A stretch of 64,000 bases of DNA from Alphaproteobacteria bacterium. Its GTDB lineage: Bacteria > Pseudomonadota > Alphaproteobacteria > Rickettsiales > JADKJE01. Positions 16,626 to 24,682 of the stretch are shown piece after piece. Where the stretch lies: the NCBI GenBank assembly GCA_016722515.1, contig JADKJE010000002.1, positions 620,001 to 684,000 of the forward strand. The letters are read 5' to 3'. The notes beneath the pieces were generated by a model, which worked only from the letters and a program-made list of their open reading frames with translations, ran no database searches and was not told the DNA's origin. Every line of letters starts with the position of its first letter. The stretch's first letter is position 1. A program made the position numbers and the translations under genes.

Positions 16626-17534
16626 TTATTTCTTCCCAAGAAACGCATACATGAGGATTTTATAAGCCAGTTTTGCAGCTAAGAAATCACAGGAATGCAA
16701 TTCTTCGCGAGGAGCCAGTTCATTGACGTCAGCGCCGACAATAGTGCAAACTTTAGAGGCTGCCCGGATAATATCCATAGCATCTTCCCAAAAAACGCCT
16801 CCTGGTTCCGGTGTTCCGGTGGCTGGCATAAGGCTAGCATCGAATCCATCGATATCAAATGTAAGGTAAACGGGTTTACCTTTAAGATGGCTGACAATTT
16901 CATCGATATTCCATTGTTTGCGATCGCGTCCCCAATAAATATGAATTCGGTGACGATTGGCTTCAAGGAAAGGAATCTCACTTGCAGAAATGTTGCGGAT
17001 ACCACAGGAAACGAGGCTGATGTGGTCAAAATCCAGGACACGACGCAGTGCCGCAGCGTGGGAATAATGTTCGCCTGCATAACCATCTCGCAAATCAGCA
17101 TGAGCATCAAAATGCAAAAGGGTTAAATCGGGATAACGTCTGGCAAAAGGTCTGATGGTACCAGCCGTTATGGAATGCTCGCCACCAAAGGTCATCGGAA
17201 ATTTTCCAGCAACGAGGACATCTTCCACCATGTGTTCAAGCTGGTTGAGGGCCGTGGGGATATCACGATCAATGTCTGGTTCAACCAATGTGTGAATACC
17301 GATATTGCGGTAAGGTTCACACCATGCTTCATCATCAAATAATTCGACTTGTTTAGAAGCTTTAATCATAGCGGCCGGGCCATCTTTTGTACCACCACCA
17401 TAGCTGACAGATGCTTCCAGACCAAAAGGTATAATAACGGCTTTGGCTTCTTCAAAGGTGCAGCTATCTTCGGCGGCTATACCTAAAAAACCCTCTTCTG
17501 AGTCCATGAGCGCATGTTTAAATGTGGATGTCAT
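16626..17534 (-). CDS. speB: Agmatinase / ureohydrolase
   Basis: 302 residues of the arginase/agmatinase family. Manganese ligands are visible in order: GGEHSITAGTI (His), LHFDAHADLR (Asp-His-Asp) and YLTFDIDGFDASLMP (Asp-Asp). The SYGGGTKDGPAAMIKAS start is agmatinase-like rather than arginase-like. It would turn agmatine into putrescine and urea. It sits at the downstream end of a polyamine cluster with an ornithine decarboxylase-like and a deoxyhypusine synthase-like gene. No arginine decarboxylase is in the window, so agmatine must come from elsewhere or from uptake. Confidence 0.88.
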   Translation of the reverse strand: MTSTFKHALMDSEEGFLGIAAEDSCTFEEAKAVIIPFGLEASVSYGGGTKDGPAAMIKASKQVELFDDEAWCEPYRNIGIHTLVEPDIDRDIPTALNQLEHMVEDVLVAGKFPMTFGGEHSITAGTIRPFARRYPDLTLLHFDAHADLRDGYAGEHYSHAAALRRVLDFDHISLVSCGIRNISASEIPFLEANRHRIHIYWGRDRKQWNIDEIVSHLKGKPVYLTFDIDGFDASLMPATGTPEPGGVFWEDAMDIIRAASKVCTIVGADVNELAPREELHSCDFLAAKLAYKILMYAFLGKK

Positions 17535-17549
17535 ATAAATTCCTTTTGT

Positions 17550-18437
17550 TTATAAAATGGTTTGTTCTTTTAAGCGGATAGTCTGCTGCCGTTTACGTTC
17601 GTGATAAGCACAGAAGCTGGTGCTGCAGATAATAATACACGAGCCAAGCACGGTATTAAGGGTGATGGGTTCATTGAAAAATACAGTGGAGTAGAATGCG
17701 ATGAATATGAGCTGGGTAAACGAGAAGGGCATCAGTACGGTCAAGTCAACGGCCTTATAGGCATGTGAGACAGAAATAATGTTGCAGACAAAAAGGGCAG
17801 CCAATCCCATAAACCATAACCATTCTGTTCCCAGAGGCATTTTCCAGTAATAAAGAGCCATAGGGAGTGAAAATAAAGAACTATAACAGGCAAAGTAGAA
17901 TGTCTTAATAATAGGGTCCACATGTTTCGATAACAGCTTGATAAAAATATCAGTAAATGACCACAGGAACGAAGCAATTAGAATCAATACAGAAGCCACT
18001 TCAAAACCGGGCAGCCCAGTTTCTAAAATGACCGTCATACCACAAAATCCAAAAAACAGGGATACAAAACGGGAAGGGGTTGCCTTTTCCCCTAACCACA
18101 AAATGGCAAGAATGCTTGTAAATAGAGGAACGCTGAATTTAATGGCCGTAGCTTTAGGAAGATCAATAAACTGCAAAGCGTAAAAATAAATGGCGGTAGC
18201 AATAAGCCATGACAAACTGCGCTTCAAGTGAAGTCCTTGATGCTGTAAAGGAACTAGTTTTTGCCCTGATTTAACACAGAGAACATAAAGGACTGGGGTT
18301 GCAAATAGCGTCTGGAGAAACGTGATCTGAAAAACATTGAAAAGAGGTATCAGGTGTTTATAAACCGCCGCGATTGTTGAAAAAAGGAAGGCATGTGTAA
18401 CATACCAACCTAATCCTCTATATTCAGGACGCCTCAT
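17550..18437 (-). CDS. EamA/DMT-superfamily transporter
   Basis: 295 residues with about ten hydrophobic helices in two EamA repeats (residues about 12-140 and 150-280), consistent with the drug/metabolite transporter fold. Characteristic features are WLGEKATPSRFVSLFFGFCGM after helix 4 and VFFNEPITLNTVLGSCIII in the second half. Substrate is not predictable from sequence. Its position inside the polyamine operon, 15 bases upstream of the agmatinase start and 17 bases after the deoxyhypusine synthase-like gene, suggests export of a polyamine or precursor. Confidence 0.83.
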   Translation of the reverse strand: MRRPEYRGLGWYVTHAFLFSTIAAVYKHLIPLFNVFQITFLQTLFATPVLYVLCVKSGQKLVPLQHQGLHLKRSLSWLIATAIYFYALQFIDLPKATAIKFSVPLFTSILAILWLGEKATPSRFVSLFFGFCGMTVILETGLPGFEVASVLILIASFLWSFTDIFIKLLSKHVDPIIKTFYFACYSSLFSLPMALYYWKMPLGTEWLWFMGLAALFVCNIISVSHAYKAVDLTVLMPFSFTQLIFIAFYSTVFFNEPITLNTVLGSCIIICSTSFCAYHERKRQQTIRLKEQTIL

Positions 18438-18454
18438 ACAACACCCGGTTTTAC

Positions 18455-19510
18455 CTATTTAGAATCTGTAAATAACTGAGAATAATTGTGACGCTGACGT
18501 TTTTGCCAATGGCCACGATGATAAGCATCGCTGGCAATTAATGGGAGAACGCTTGATGCTTCTGCAAAAACCATTTGTTCTTGAGCGGTGTCGACTTTAC
18601 CCCAGGAGCATGCTTCTTTCAGAGTAGAGCTTGAGCAAGCACCGTCCCGTACGTCTGCAACAGTAATCTGGATAGCGTATTTATGCATTTCAGCTTCGAT
18701 CCCTAAAATCTCTGCACACACCACGGTATCTTGCACGAAGTTCTTGGGCACGCCGCCGCCAATCATTAGCAGACCTGTGGTTCCAGCTTTGATTTTGATG
18801 TCGGTCAATTCTTTGAAATCTTTAATAGAATCAATGCTTAAATGATTTTCAGGATTCTTCACTTGATGCAATACTAAACCAAAACCTGCTGATGAGTCTG
18901 TAAATGCCGGGCAGAAAATAGGAACATTATGTTCAAAGGCTAATTGGACTAAGGAATCTTTTTTCTTAGCTCCGCCATTGGCTAGGAAACGTCCCATCTC
19001 TTTGATGAATTCGCGTGAAGAATAAGGGCGAGGCTCTAAAGAATTGGCAATTTCAAAGATGGTTTTATCACAGCTCTGTAAATCTTCTTCATCGATATAG
19101 GTATCATAAATACGATCGATATAATGATCACGCAGATATTTATCATCGATAAATTGGCTTCCTTGATAATGTTTAAATCCAAGTGCTTCAAAGAAATCCA
19201 TGTCAACGATGCTTGCACCGGTTGAAACGATGGCATCGACCATGTTAAAACGAATGAGGTCAGCATAGAGTTTCATGCAGCCACCAGCGGATGTTGAACC
19301 GGCGATGGTGAGAATCACAGAGCAGTTTTTATCGGCCAGCATGTTATTAAAAATACCAGCAGCCCTAGCCATATCGCGCGAAGTGAATGACATGTTGTTC
19401 ATTTGATCAATGATAGGCCGTGCATCAAAGCTGGTAATATCAATATGTTGTATCGGGGTGCTTAATAATTCAGCTTTGGTGTTTGGAACAGGGGCAACGG
19501 CTTTATTCAT
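18455..19510 (-). CDS. Deoxyhypusine synthase-like polyamine enzyme
   Basis: 351 residues from the ATG at 19510 (GGAG 7 bases upstream; an in-frame TTG lies 7 codons earlier). NAD-dependent DHS fold with VDAIVSTGASIVDMDFFEAL, PIFCPAFTDSSAGF, GLLMIGGGVPKNF (GGG at 251-253) and the catalytic lysine in CSWGKVD (Lys305). Eukaryotic DHS has GGGxxKHH here; this protein has GGGVPKNF, so the histidine after the lysine is replaced by Asn. Bacteria have no eIF5A-hypusine pathway, so the likely role is aminobutyl or aminopropyl transfer between polyamines, for example homospermidine or spermidine formation. The flanking decarboxylase and agmatinase support this. Confidence 0.85.
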   Translation of the reverse strand: MNKAVAPVPNTKAELLSTPIQHIDITSFDARPIIDQMNNMSFTSRDMARAAGIFNNMLADKNCSVILTIAGSTSAGGCMKLYADLIRFNMVDAIVSTGASIVDMDFFEALGFKHYQGSQFIDDKYLRDHYIDRIYDTYIDEEDLQSCDKTIFEIANSLEPRPYSSREFIKEMGRFLANGGAKKKDSLVQLAFEHNVPIFCPAFTDSSAGFGLVLHQVKNPENHLSIDSIKDFKELTDIKIKAGTTGLLMIGGGVPKNFVQDTVVCAEILGIEAEMHKYAIQITVADVRDGACSSSTLKEACSWGKVDTAQEQMVFAEASSVLPLIASDAYHRGHWQKRQRHNYSQLFTDSK

Positions 19511-19536
19511 GACAATACTCCATTTCGACAAAATGT

Positions 19537-20721
19537 TTAGGAATTAAGGGCTTCTTTTTCTTCTCTTTCTTCTTCCTGAAGTGAGAAGATTGATAAAATG
19601 GGCTCATCACCCACGGTAACAACGTCATCACAATAGAAGCCGTTGAATTTGGTGCGTAAGGTTCGGCTATAGGATCCAAGCTGACCTATCTCAATGTAAT
19701 CTCCTTCAGCAACATCTGCTGGCAGATAAAAAGGTCCTTTCATGAAATCAAGACTGTCACATGTAGGGCCGTAGAAACTATAAGGCAACAGATTCGCACC
19801 TTTATCACCACGTAACAAACGCACGGGATAAATAAATCCAGGATATCCAGCATCAAAAAGACTACCATAAGTGCCGTCATTGATGTAGAGATACTCTCCC
19901 TTACGGAGCTCAACGCGGGCGATTACGGAGCCGCTCTCGGCAACGATGGCACGTCCAGGTTCACACCAGATTTCTGTGCCATTGGCAAGGCCAAGTGTTT
20001 CGATTTCTTCGCTGATAGTTTCACAATAGTCAGAAAGTGGGGGAGGGATCATACCCGGATAAATAGAAGGAAATCCTCCGCCAACATCAATGACTTCAAC
20101 GGGAACATTGGCTTGTTGAATAACCTGACGTACTTGTTTTAATGCCATGCTGAATGCATTAGGATGCATACATTGGGAGCCAACGTGAAAACATATCCCT
20201 AATTTTTGGGCATATTTTCTAGCTAAGGTTAATAATCGCGGGGCCAGGTGGGGTAAAATACCGAACTTTCCGGAAAGATCCAGTTCAGCGTGGGTGTTGG
20301 GTATGGCGATACGGACAATCAGGTTAAGGTCTTTGGCGTGATGGGTGGCAAAGACGATTTTTTCAAGTTCGTCGACGCTATCTAAGGAGAAATCACGAAT
20401 ACCATAATTAAAATAGGCTTCACGTATAGCATCGCGGTTTTTAACCGTGTGCATAAAATGAAGGTGGGCATCGGAGAAAAGGGATGAAATCAGTTCGATT
20501 TCACCAAGAGATGCCACATCAAAATGACGGATTCCTGCGGCATAGATGTCTTTTAAGACGAATTTCTCTGGGTTGGTCTTAACGGCGTACAGTATGTGCC
20601 CGTTAAAATGCTGCTGAAACCAAGCAACTGACTTGTGAATACTATCCCGTCTATAAAGGAAGACAGGATCACGTGGTTGCTGATGTTTGACAACATCAAA
20701 AACAGACGCAAAATGTTTCAT
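19537..20721 (-). CDS. PLP-dependent (alanine-racemase-fold) ornithine decarboxylase-like enzyme
   Basis: 394 residues of fold-III decarboxylases. PLP lysine is Lys48 in ILYAVKTNPE. GGGFP (214-218) and CEPGRAIV (253-260) bind the cofactor phosphate, and Cys321 in GPTCDSLD is the catalytic cysteine from the dimer interface. The pattern matches ornithine or lysine/ornithine decarboxylase rather than diaminopimelate decarboxylase, and no regulatory domain is present. It heads the polyamine cluster and is followed after 26 bases by the deoxyhypusine synthase-like gene. A perfect palindrome lies upstream at 21008-21037. Confidence 0.88.
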   Translation of the reverse strand: MKHFASVFDVVKHQQPRDPVFLYRRDSIHKSVAWFQQHFNGHILYAVKTNPEKFVLKDIYAAGIRHFDVASLGEIELISSLFSDAHLHFMHTVKNRDAIREAYFNYGIRDFSLDSVDELEKIVFATHHAKDLNLIVRIAIPNTHAELDLSGKFGILPHLAPRLLTLARKYAQKLGICFHVGSQCMHPNAFSMALKQVRQVIQQANVPVEVIDVGGGFPSIYPGMIPPPLSDYCETISEEIETLGLANGTEIWCEPGRAIVAESGSVIARVELRKGEYLYINDGTYGSLFDAGYPGFIYPVRLLRGDKGANLLPYSFYGPTCDSLDFMKGPFYLPADVAEGDYIEIGQLGSYSRTLRTKFNGFYCDDVVTVGDEPILSIFSLQEEEREEKEALNS

Positions 20722-21007
20722 TCTCTATAACCTACAAAAAACCAGTCAATACCATACGAGCAAGGCTCCATTGTTTAAGATAAAATCTCATATTTGTAAA
20801 TACCAAATTTTCCCTTATTTTTCAAGGAAATAATTAAGGGTGTCTGAATTTAGGGGGATTTTTTTTGTGAAGGTTTTTTAAAAAAACTTAAAGATACCTT
20901 TCGAATAAAGCGTTGAACGCCACCTGGATAGGAAATAGCGAGCAAAAGTTAAACGGCTGTATGAATGGAGATATGACGTTTATGGCACCCCCTTATTATC
21001 TGTATCA
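20722..21007. other. Non-coding leader region of the polyamine cluster
   Basis: No gene is seen. The stretch is A+T-rich with homopolymer runs, including a run of eight T near 20865 and seven A near 20880. It presumably holds the promoter and leader of the decarboxylase operon, but no consensus promoter or known riboswitch is recognised. Confidence 0.4.
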
Positions 21008-21037
21008 CATCATGAGTACTCAAGAGTACTCATGATG
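21008..21037. repeat. Perfect 14-bp inverted repeat, possible operator
   Basis: CATCATGAGTACTC and GAGTACTCATGATG are perfect complements separated by AA. No T-run follows on either strand, so it is not a standard intrinsic terminator. It lies 36 bases after the stop of the phosphatase gene and about 290 bases before the decarboxylase start, on the common minus-strand path. Dimeric-regulator binding or an mRNA end structure are both possible. Confidence 0.6.
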
Positions 21038-21073
21038 GCGTGCTCTACAGCAAAGCAAAACAGGTTGATCTTT

Positions 21074-21553
21074 TTAAAGTTCATGGCCAACTGGCAGTGA
21101 AACTTTTTTGATTAAAGCCTGTACGCCGCGATCGATTAAATCATAGACATACTCAAAATCACCGTCATCCCCGTAATAAGGATCGGGCACTTCAAGCGAA
21201 TGTTCTTTTCCAGCAAAATTGAGAAAAAGGTGAAGATGTGATGTTTTGTTGGACGGGGCCTGTTGTTTTAAATAATCCAAATGCGACTGATCCATGGCTA
21301 AAATGAGATCAAAAAATTCATAATCAGCGGCCTCAATTTTACGAGCCCGAAGTGCGGCTAGTGAAACCCCGCGTTTTTTAGCTATACGTTGGCTTCGGCT
21401 ATCGGGAGCTTCGCCGATATGGAAATTATGAATACCTGCCGAGTCAACCTCGATGATATCGTGCAAACCATGTTTTTCGATATAATGCCTCAAAACGCCC
21501 TCGGCTGTAGGAGAACGGCAGATATTTCCGGTACATACAAACAACACTTTCAT
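21074..21553 (-). CDS. Low-molecular-weight protein-tyrosine phosphatase
   Basis: 159 residues from the ATG at 21553; a GTG one codon upstream fits the AAGGA spacing equally well. The P-loop reads VCTGNICRSP with Cys7 as nucleophile and Arg13. The second catalytic element is the C-terminal VPDPYYGDDGDF with the general-acid Asp. ILAMDQSHLDYL is also typical. These enzymes act on tyrosine-phosphorylated proteins or on arsenate in relatives. The gene appears to be monocistronic, since the flanking genes are divergent or separated by long gaps. Confidence 0.92.
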   Translation of the reverse strand: MKVLFVCTGNICRSPTAEGVLRHYIEKHGLHDIIEVDSAGIHNFHIGEAPDSRSQRIAKKRGVSLAALRARKIEAADYEFFDLILAMDQSHLDYLKQQAPSNKTSHLHLFLNFAGKEHSLEVPDPYYGDDGDFEYVYDLIDRGVQALIKKVSLPVGHEL

Positions 21554-21556
21554 CAC

Positions 21557-21940
21557 CGATAGATCCTTAGGTTTATTTTCGTCATATTATGCTTCTTTTC
21601 CTATTATATACACCAAAAATAGAAAAAGGAATCCGATGGATTGAAGTCATTCATTTACCAAGGAAAGGAATGGAAGGATTGCCTTACTTAGGAAAATGGG
21701 TATGAGTGACCATCCAAGGTAGTGGAATCACTAGGCAAGGTCAAAGGAAGCATCTATGTTGAGCAAGACGTTATTGCTGTAATCTGTCTTTTTTATTCCT
21801 ATGATTCGTTCTTATTCTTAATTTATAATATTAATCAAATAAAAGATATATTAATTGGCAAATTAATCAAATATTAATGGATATTTGAGATGATTGAAGT
21901 AGGGTTAGAGATAATAAATTCGGCCTAAGAAGGGTTTTTT
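21557..21940. other. Non-coding gap upstream of the pseudopilin gene
   Basis: No open frame with family resemblance is visible. The right half (21800-21920) is very A+T-rich with several overlapping TTAAT and ATATTAA runs and probably carries the pseudopilin promoter. The left half presumably carries the phosphatase promoter. Confidence 0.4.
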
Positions 21941-22639
21941 ATGGTGCGCACAGCAGAAAAGGGGTTCACCCTTATTGAATTATCAATGGTACTTGTAATC
22001 ATAGCATTGCTTGCAGGAGGTGTTACTGTCGGGGCGAGTCTTATTAAAAATGCTGAAATTCGTGCAGTTGTTCGGGAAGTAGAGCAATTCCGTAGCGCCT
22101 TTAATACGTTTGATCTCCAGTATAATGGTGTTCCAGGCGATTTCGCCGAAGCCTATGATTTCTTCTCAACTAAGCCTAACTGTATTTCTGCCGTCAACTG
22201 TAATGGTGATGGAGATGGGAAGATAGAAGCGTCCGCCGTGAATGACACAGATGAATCACTCAAAGTATGGATTCACCTGGTTGCTGCTGATATTGTTCCT
22301 GGTAGTTATAATGGTACGGCTGTGCTTGGTGTGCCAGTACTTGGAACCAATGTACCTGAGTCTAAACAAGGTACCAGTGGCTATTATGCTGAATATGGAA
22401 CCGATAGTTTTGCCAAAAATAACGTTTTAAGATTCGGCCGCCCAACCGGTGTGAGTACGATTGAGAATACTATTTCTCCGGATGATGCTCGCAATATTGA
22501 CAGTAAAATTGATGACGGACTCCCAGCCTCTGGCAATGTCCATTCGACTACGGCTTCAACTGCGAATTGTCAGGATGGTACAAAGTATCTCATTGATAAA
22601 CAGGTACTGGAGTGCGGATTGTCTTTCAGGATAGACTAA
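21941..22639 (+). CDS. Type IV pilin-like / type II pseudopilin protein
   Basis: 232 residues. A prepilin-peptidase site, EKG|FTLIELSMVLVIIALL (cleavage after Gly8, N-methylated Phe, Glu5 of the mature form), is followed by the hydrophobic alpha1 helix and a globular part with GVPGDF, typical of this pilin subgroup. Four mature cysteines (CISAVNC and CQDG, LECG) may form disulfides. AGAAGGG lies six bases before the ATG. No pilus assembly genes are nearby, so its machinery must be encoded elsewhere. Confidence 0.82.
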   Translation: MVRTAEKGFTLIELSMVLVIIALLAGGVTVGASLIKNAEIRAVVREVEQFRSAFNTFDLQYNGVPGDFAEAYDFFSTKPNCISAVNCNGDGDGKIEASAVNDTDESLKVWIHLVAADIVPGSYNGTAVLGVPVLGTNVPESKQGTSGYYAEYGTDSFAKNNVLRFGRPTGVSTIENTISPDDARNIDSKIDDGLPASGNVHSTTASTANCQDGTKYLIDKQVLECGLSFRID

Positions 22640-22676
22640 TATTTCTTTAAATTGTGTGATTCGTTAGGCGGTAGAG

Positions 22677-22751
22677 TGGTGCCGGATGTCGGAATTGAAC
22701 TGACGACCTACCGCTTACAAGGCGGTTGCTCTACCCCTGAGCTAATCCGGC
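22677..22751 (-). tRNA. tRNA-Thr (anticodon UGU)
   Basis: On the minus strand a full cloverleaf can be drawn: acceptor GCCGGAT/ATCCGGC, D-arm GCTC-GAGC, anticodon stem ACCGC/GCGGT with loop CTTGTAA (anticodon UGU at 22717-22719), T-loop TTCAATT, discriminator A and an encoded CCA (22677-22679). The T-stem GTCAG/CCGAC has one A-C mismatch, which is unusual but does not break the fold. Confidence 0.88.
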
Positions 22752-22806
22752 ACGAAGAACCTATTATAAATGTGCAAATATGAATAATCAAGTGCTTTGA
22801 TAATCC

Positions 22807-22861
22807 CCCTAAATCGGCGATGGTCAATAAAGCCTACAAGCAGTATCCTAAACTGCGCCGG
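22807..22861. repeat. Dispersed repeat, copy 1 (shared with 62328-62382)
   Basis: CCCTAAATCGGCGATGGTCAATAAAG, a variable centre, and AACTGCGCCG recur at 62328-62382 in the same orientation with roughly four-fifths of positions identical by eye. It adjoins a decayed IS1380-like fragment here and lies next to an IS256 relic at the other copy. An insertion-sequence terminus is the likeliest source. Confidence 0.6.
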
Positions 22862-22886
22862 ATAATAATAAGGCGGAATGGGGTTT

Positions 22887-23027
22887 TTATTTTATCCATG
22901 GCGTGCGATGTTTCTGCAATCTCAACACCGTTCCATGATTTCCATGCAGTACCAGGAAGCCAGCATGGCTGGTAATCAAATCGTCTGTGCTTTTTAACTG
23001 AAAGGGCAGTACTGTTTTTGATAACAT
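22887..23027 (-). pseudogene. IS1380-family transposase fragment (N-terminal remnant)
   Basis: A 46-codon minus-strand frame too short for normal gene calling reads MLSKTVLPFQLKSTDDLITS and continues to HAGFLVLHGNHGTVLRLQ. The LPF-K-x-T-x-D-x-L-T-x-x-x-G layout resembles the N-terminus of IS1380-type DDE transposases (normally over 400 residues). The frame then stops, so only the N-terminal fragment is present. The rest of 22752-23118 has no gene. Confidence 0.5.
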
Positions 23028-23118
23028 CGCGGCTTTAGGGATAATGAACAGTCTAACGGAAGTAAATTAGGTGTTTTTCCCCCTCCTGGACTCAATATTC
23101 CAAGAGGGGGAGCCTAAA

Positions 23119-23457
23119 TTATTGGCTATTAGGAGTTAATGTATCAAATTGTGGTTGTTCCTGGGGATTGTGCTGTTCATGCTTTGCATGATGTTTTGCC
23201 TGGGGGTGTTTGCTTTTAGGATGTTTGGCTTTTTTATGATGAGCTTTTTTATGATGAGCTGCTTTATGGGCATGATGCTTTTTTGCTTTATGCGATGCTT
23301 TATGGTGTTTTTCGTGTTGTGGTTCTTGTTGTTGTGCTTCAGTTCCTTGTTCTTGGTTAATCCGAACCGTATTGCCTTGCTCAAGCGATTGCGCAAAAAC
23401 AGCTGCTGGCATTGAACTGATTGCCAGTGAAAATAAAATGGTTTTTAAAGTGTTCAT
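23119..23457 (-). CDS. Exported histidine- and lysine-rich low-complexity protein
   Basis: 112 residues from the ATG at 23457 (GAGG upstream; a longer frame adds 8 residues). The signal peptide is MNTLKTILFSLAISSMPAAV with cleavage after VFA. The mature part from about residue 45 is a His/Lys/Ala repeat such as HKAAHHKKAHHKKAKHPKSK, flanked by Gln-rich segments. Such compositions bind divalent metals or polyanions. It is not related to a named family that can be recognised. The bias to His at neutral pH suggests metal buffering in the periplasm, which is inference. Confidence 0.65.
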   Translation of the reverse strand: MNTLKTILFSLAISSMPAAVFAQSLEQGNTVRINQEQGTEAQQQEPQHEKHHKASHKAKKHHAHKAAHHKKAHHKKAKHPKSKHPQAKHHAKHEQHNPQEQPQFDTLTPNSQ

Positions 23458-23638
23458 GATAGCCTCATTTAATGGTGACATTTATGAAATATAGGGTGTC
23501 TTAAGAAGTCTCCCTATATCCCCCATATTAGGTGTATCAAATTTTTGGTAAAATGTATGTCAAAAAATAGATTCTAAAGGTAGACTAAATCACTGCTGTC
23601 TTGCTAGGACGAACCCACCTACACGAATAGAATGACCC

Positions 23639-24664
23639 ATGTATCTCAATAACGCATTACGATTCTTATTGCTACCAAGCAGACCCAATGGAGTATCTGA
23701 TTCTTCATATAACCACCAGCTGAAAGAATGGTATAGCCTAGGGACAATGCCTTCGGCAGAAAGTTTTTTAGATTTATCGCTGCATTTAGCGAAAGACAAT
23801 ATTGCCATGCACCAAGGCGGGCCTTTTGGCGCAGTATTAGTTTGGTACCCTGATGAGATGGGTACACAAGTACCGGAGATTATTGGTATGGGAACCAATC
23901 ATGTGACGACCAAGGATGATCCAACTGCACATGCAGAAATAGAAGCATTGAGGCAAACCGCTCGCGAGCACCGGCATCTTCACGATGGAAAATTAGTCCT
24001 TTATTCTTCAAGTGAATGTTGCCCGATGTGTTTGGGAATGGCAAAAAGTGCCGGGGTGTCGGACATTTTTTATGTGAATGATCGGCATCAGGCGGCATTG
24101 ATTGGGTTTTCAGACGAAGCGCAGTATTCTATTTTACAGCATAGCCTTGATAGATTAATGATTCCGTTACACACGTTATCGGATGATAAACAGCATTATT
24201 ACGAGAAGATACTGGGGACATCACAGGCAGTCTTATTGAAGAGCAAAACGGAATGTGCACGATGTGAAGTAGAACCAAGTATGGATTTGTTAACAACGAG
24301 CTCCATGGTGGTTATCCAAACAGCCTGTAACCTGACTAAGAATGTATGGCTGGGTTCTGAATATAGCCTTATTTCCAGAAAAAAATTACACCTATCGGCG
24401 TTGATGGCATGTGACTGGGCACGCATATTGCGTGACCCAGATTGCATGCACCAGGATGAACCTATCTACGATAAGGAAGCTAGAGGCGAACATCGTGTTA
24501 TATATGTGGAAGAAGAAGTCGAAAAAATTACGGCTCTATTGAAGATTCCAGAAAACGATACATCGATTTATAGGACTGAGGATATTAAGTTACTCAATGC
24601 TGGAAAACAACTCTTCGCGCAGTGGGCGCAGGGTGTCAAAGTAGGAGAACATGAAGCCTATTAG
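23639..24664 (+). CDS. Cytidine/guanine deaminase-fold protein with unknown C-terminal half
   Basis: 341 residues. The N-terminal deaminase domain (about 45-190) has the zinc signature HAEIEAL (His98, Glu100) and CCPMC (Cys128, Cys131), with GGPFGAVLV before it, most like guanine deaminase or nucleoside deaminase family members. Normal members are 150-180 residues, so about 150 further residues follow the core, with CARCE near residue 208, a TACNLTKNVWLGSEYSLIS segment and an acidic C-terminus. This second half may be a degenerate deaminase copy or a novel domain. Substrate unknown. Confidence 0.75.
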   Translation: MYLNNALRFLLLPSRPNGVSDSSYNHQLKEWYSLGTMPSAESFLDLSLHLAKDNIAMHQGGPFGAVLVWYPDEMGTQVPEIIGMGTNHVTTKDDPTAHAEIEALRQTAREHRHLHDGKLVLYSSSECCPMCLGMAKSAGVSDIFYVNDRHQAALIGFSDEAQYSILQHSLDRLMIPLHTLSDDKQHYYEKILGTSQAVLLKSKTECARCEVEPSMDLLTTSSMVVIQTACNLTKNVWLGSEYSLISRKKLHLSALMACDWARILRDPDCMHQDEPIYDKEARGEHRVIYVEEEVEKITALLKIPENDTSIYRTEDIKLLNAGKQLFAQWAQGVKVGEHEAY

Positions 24665-24682
24665 ATGTGCGCCCATGCAATC

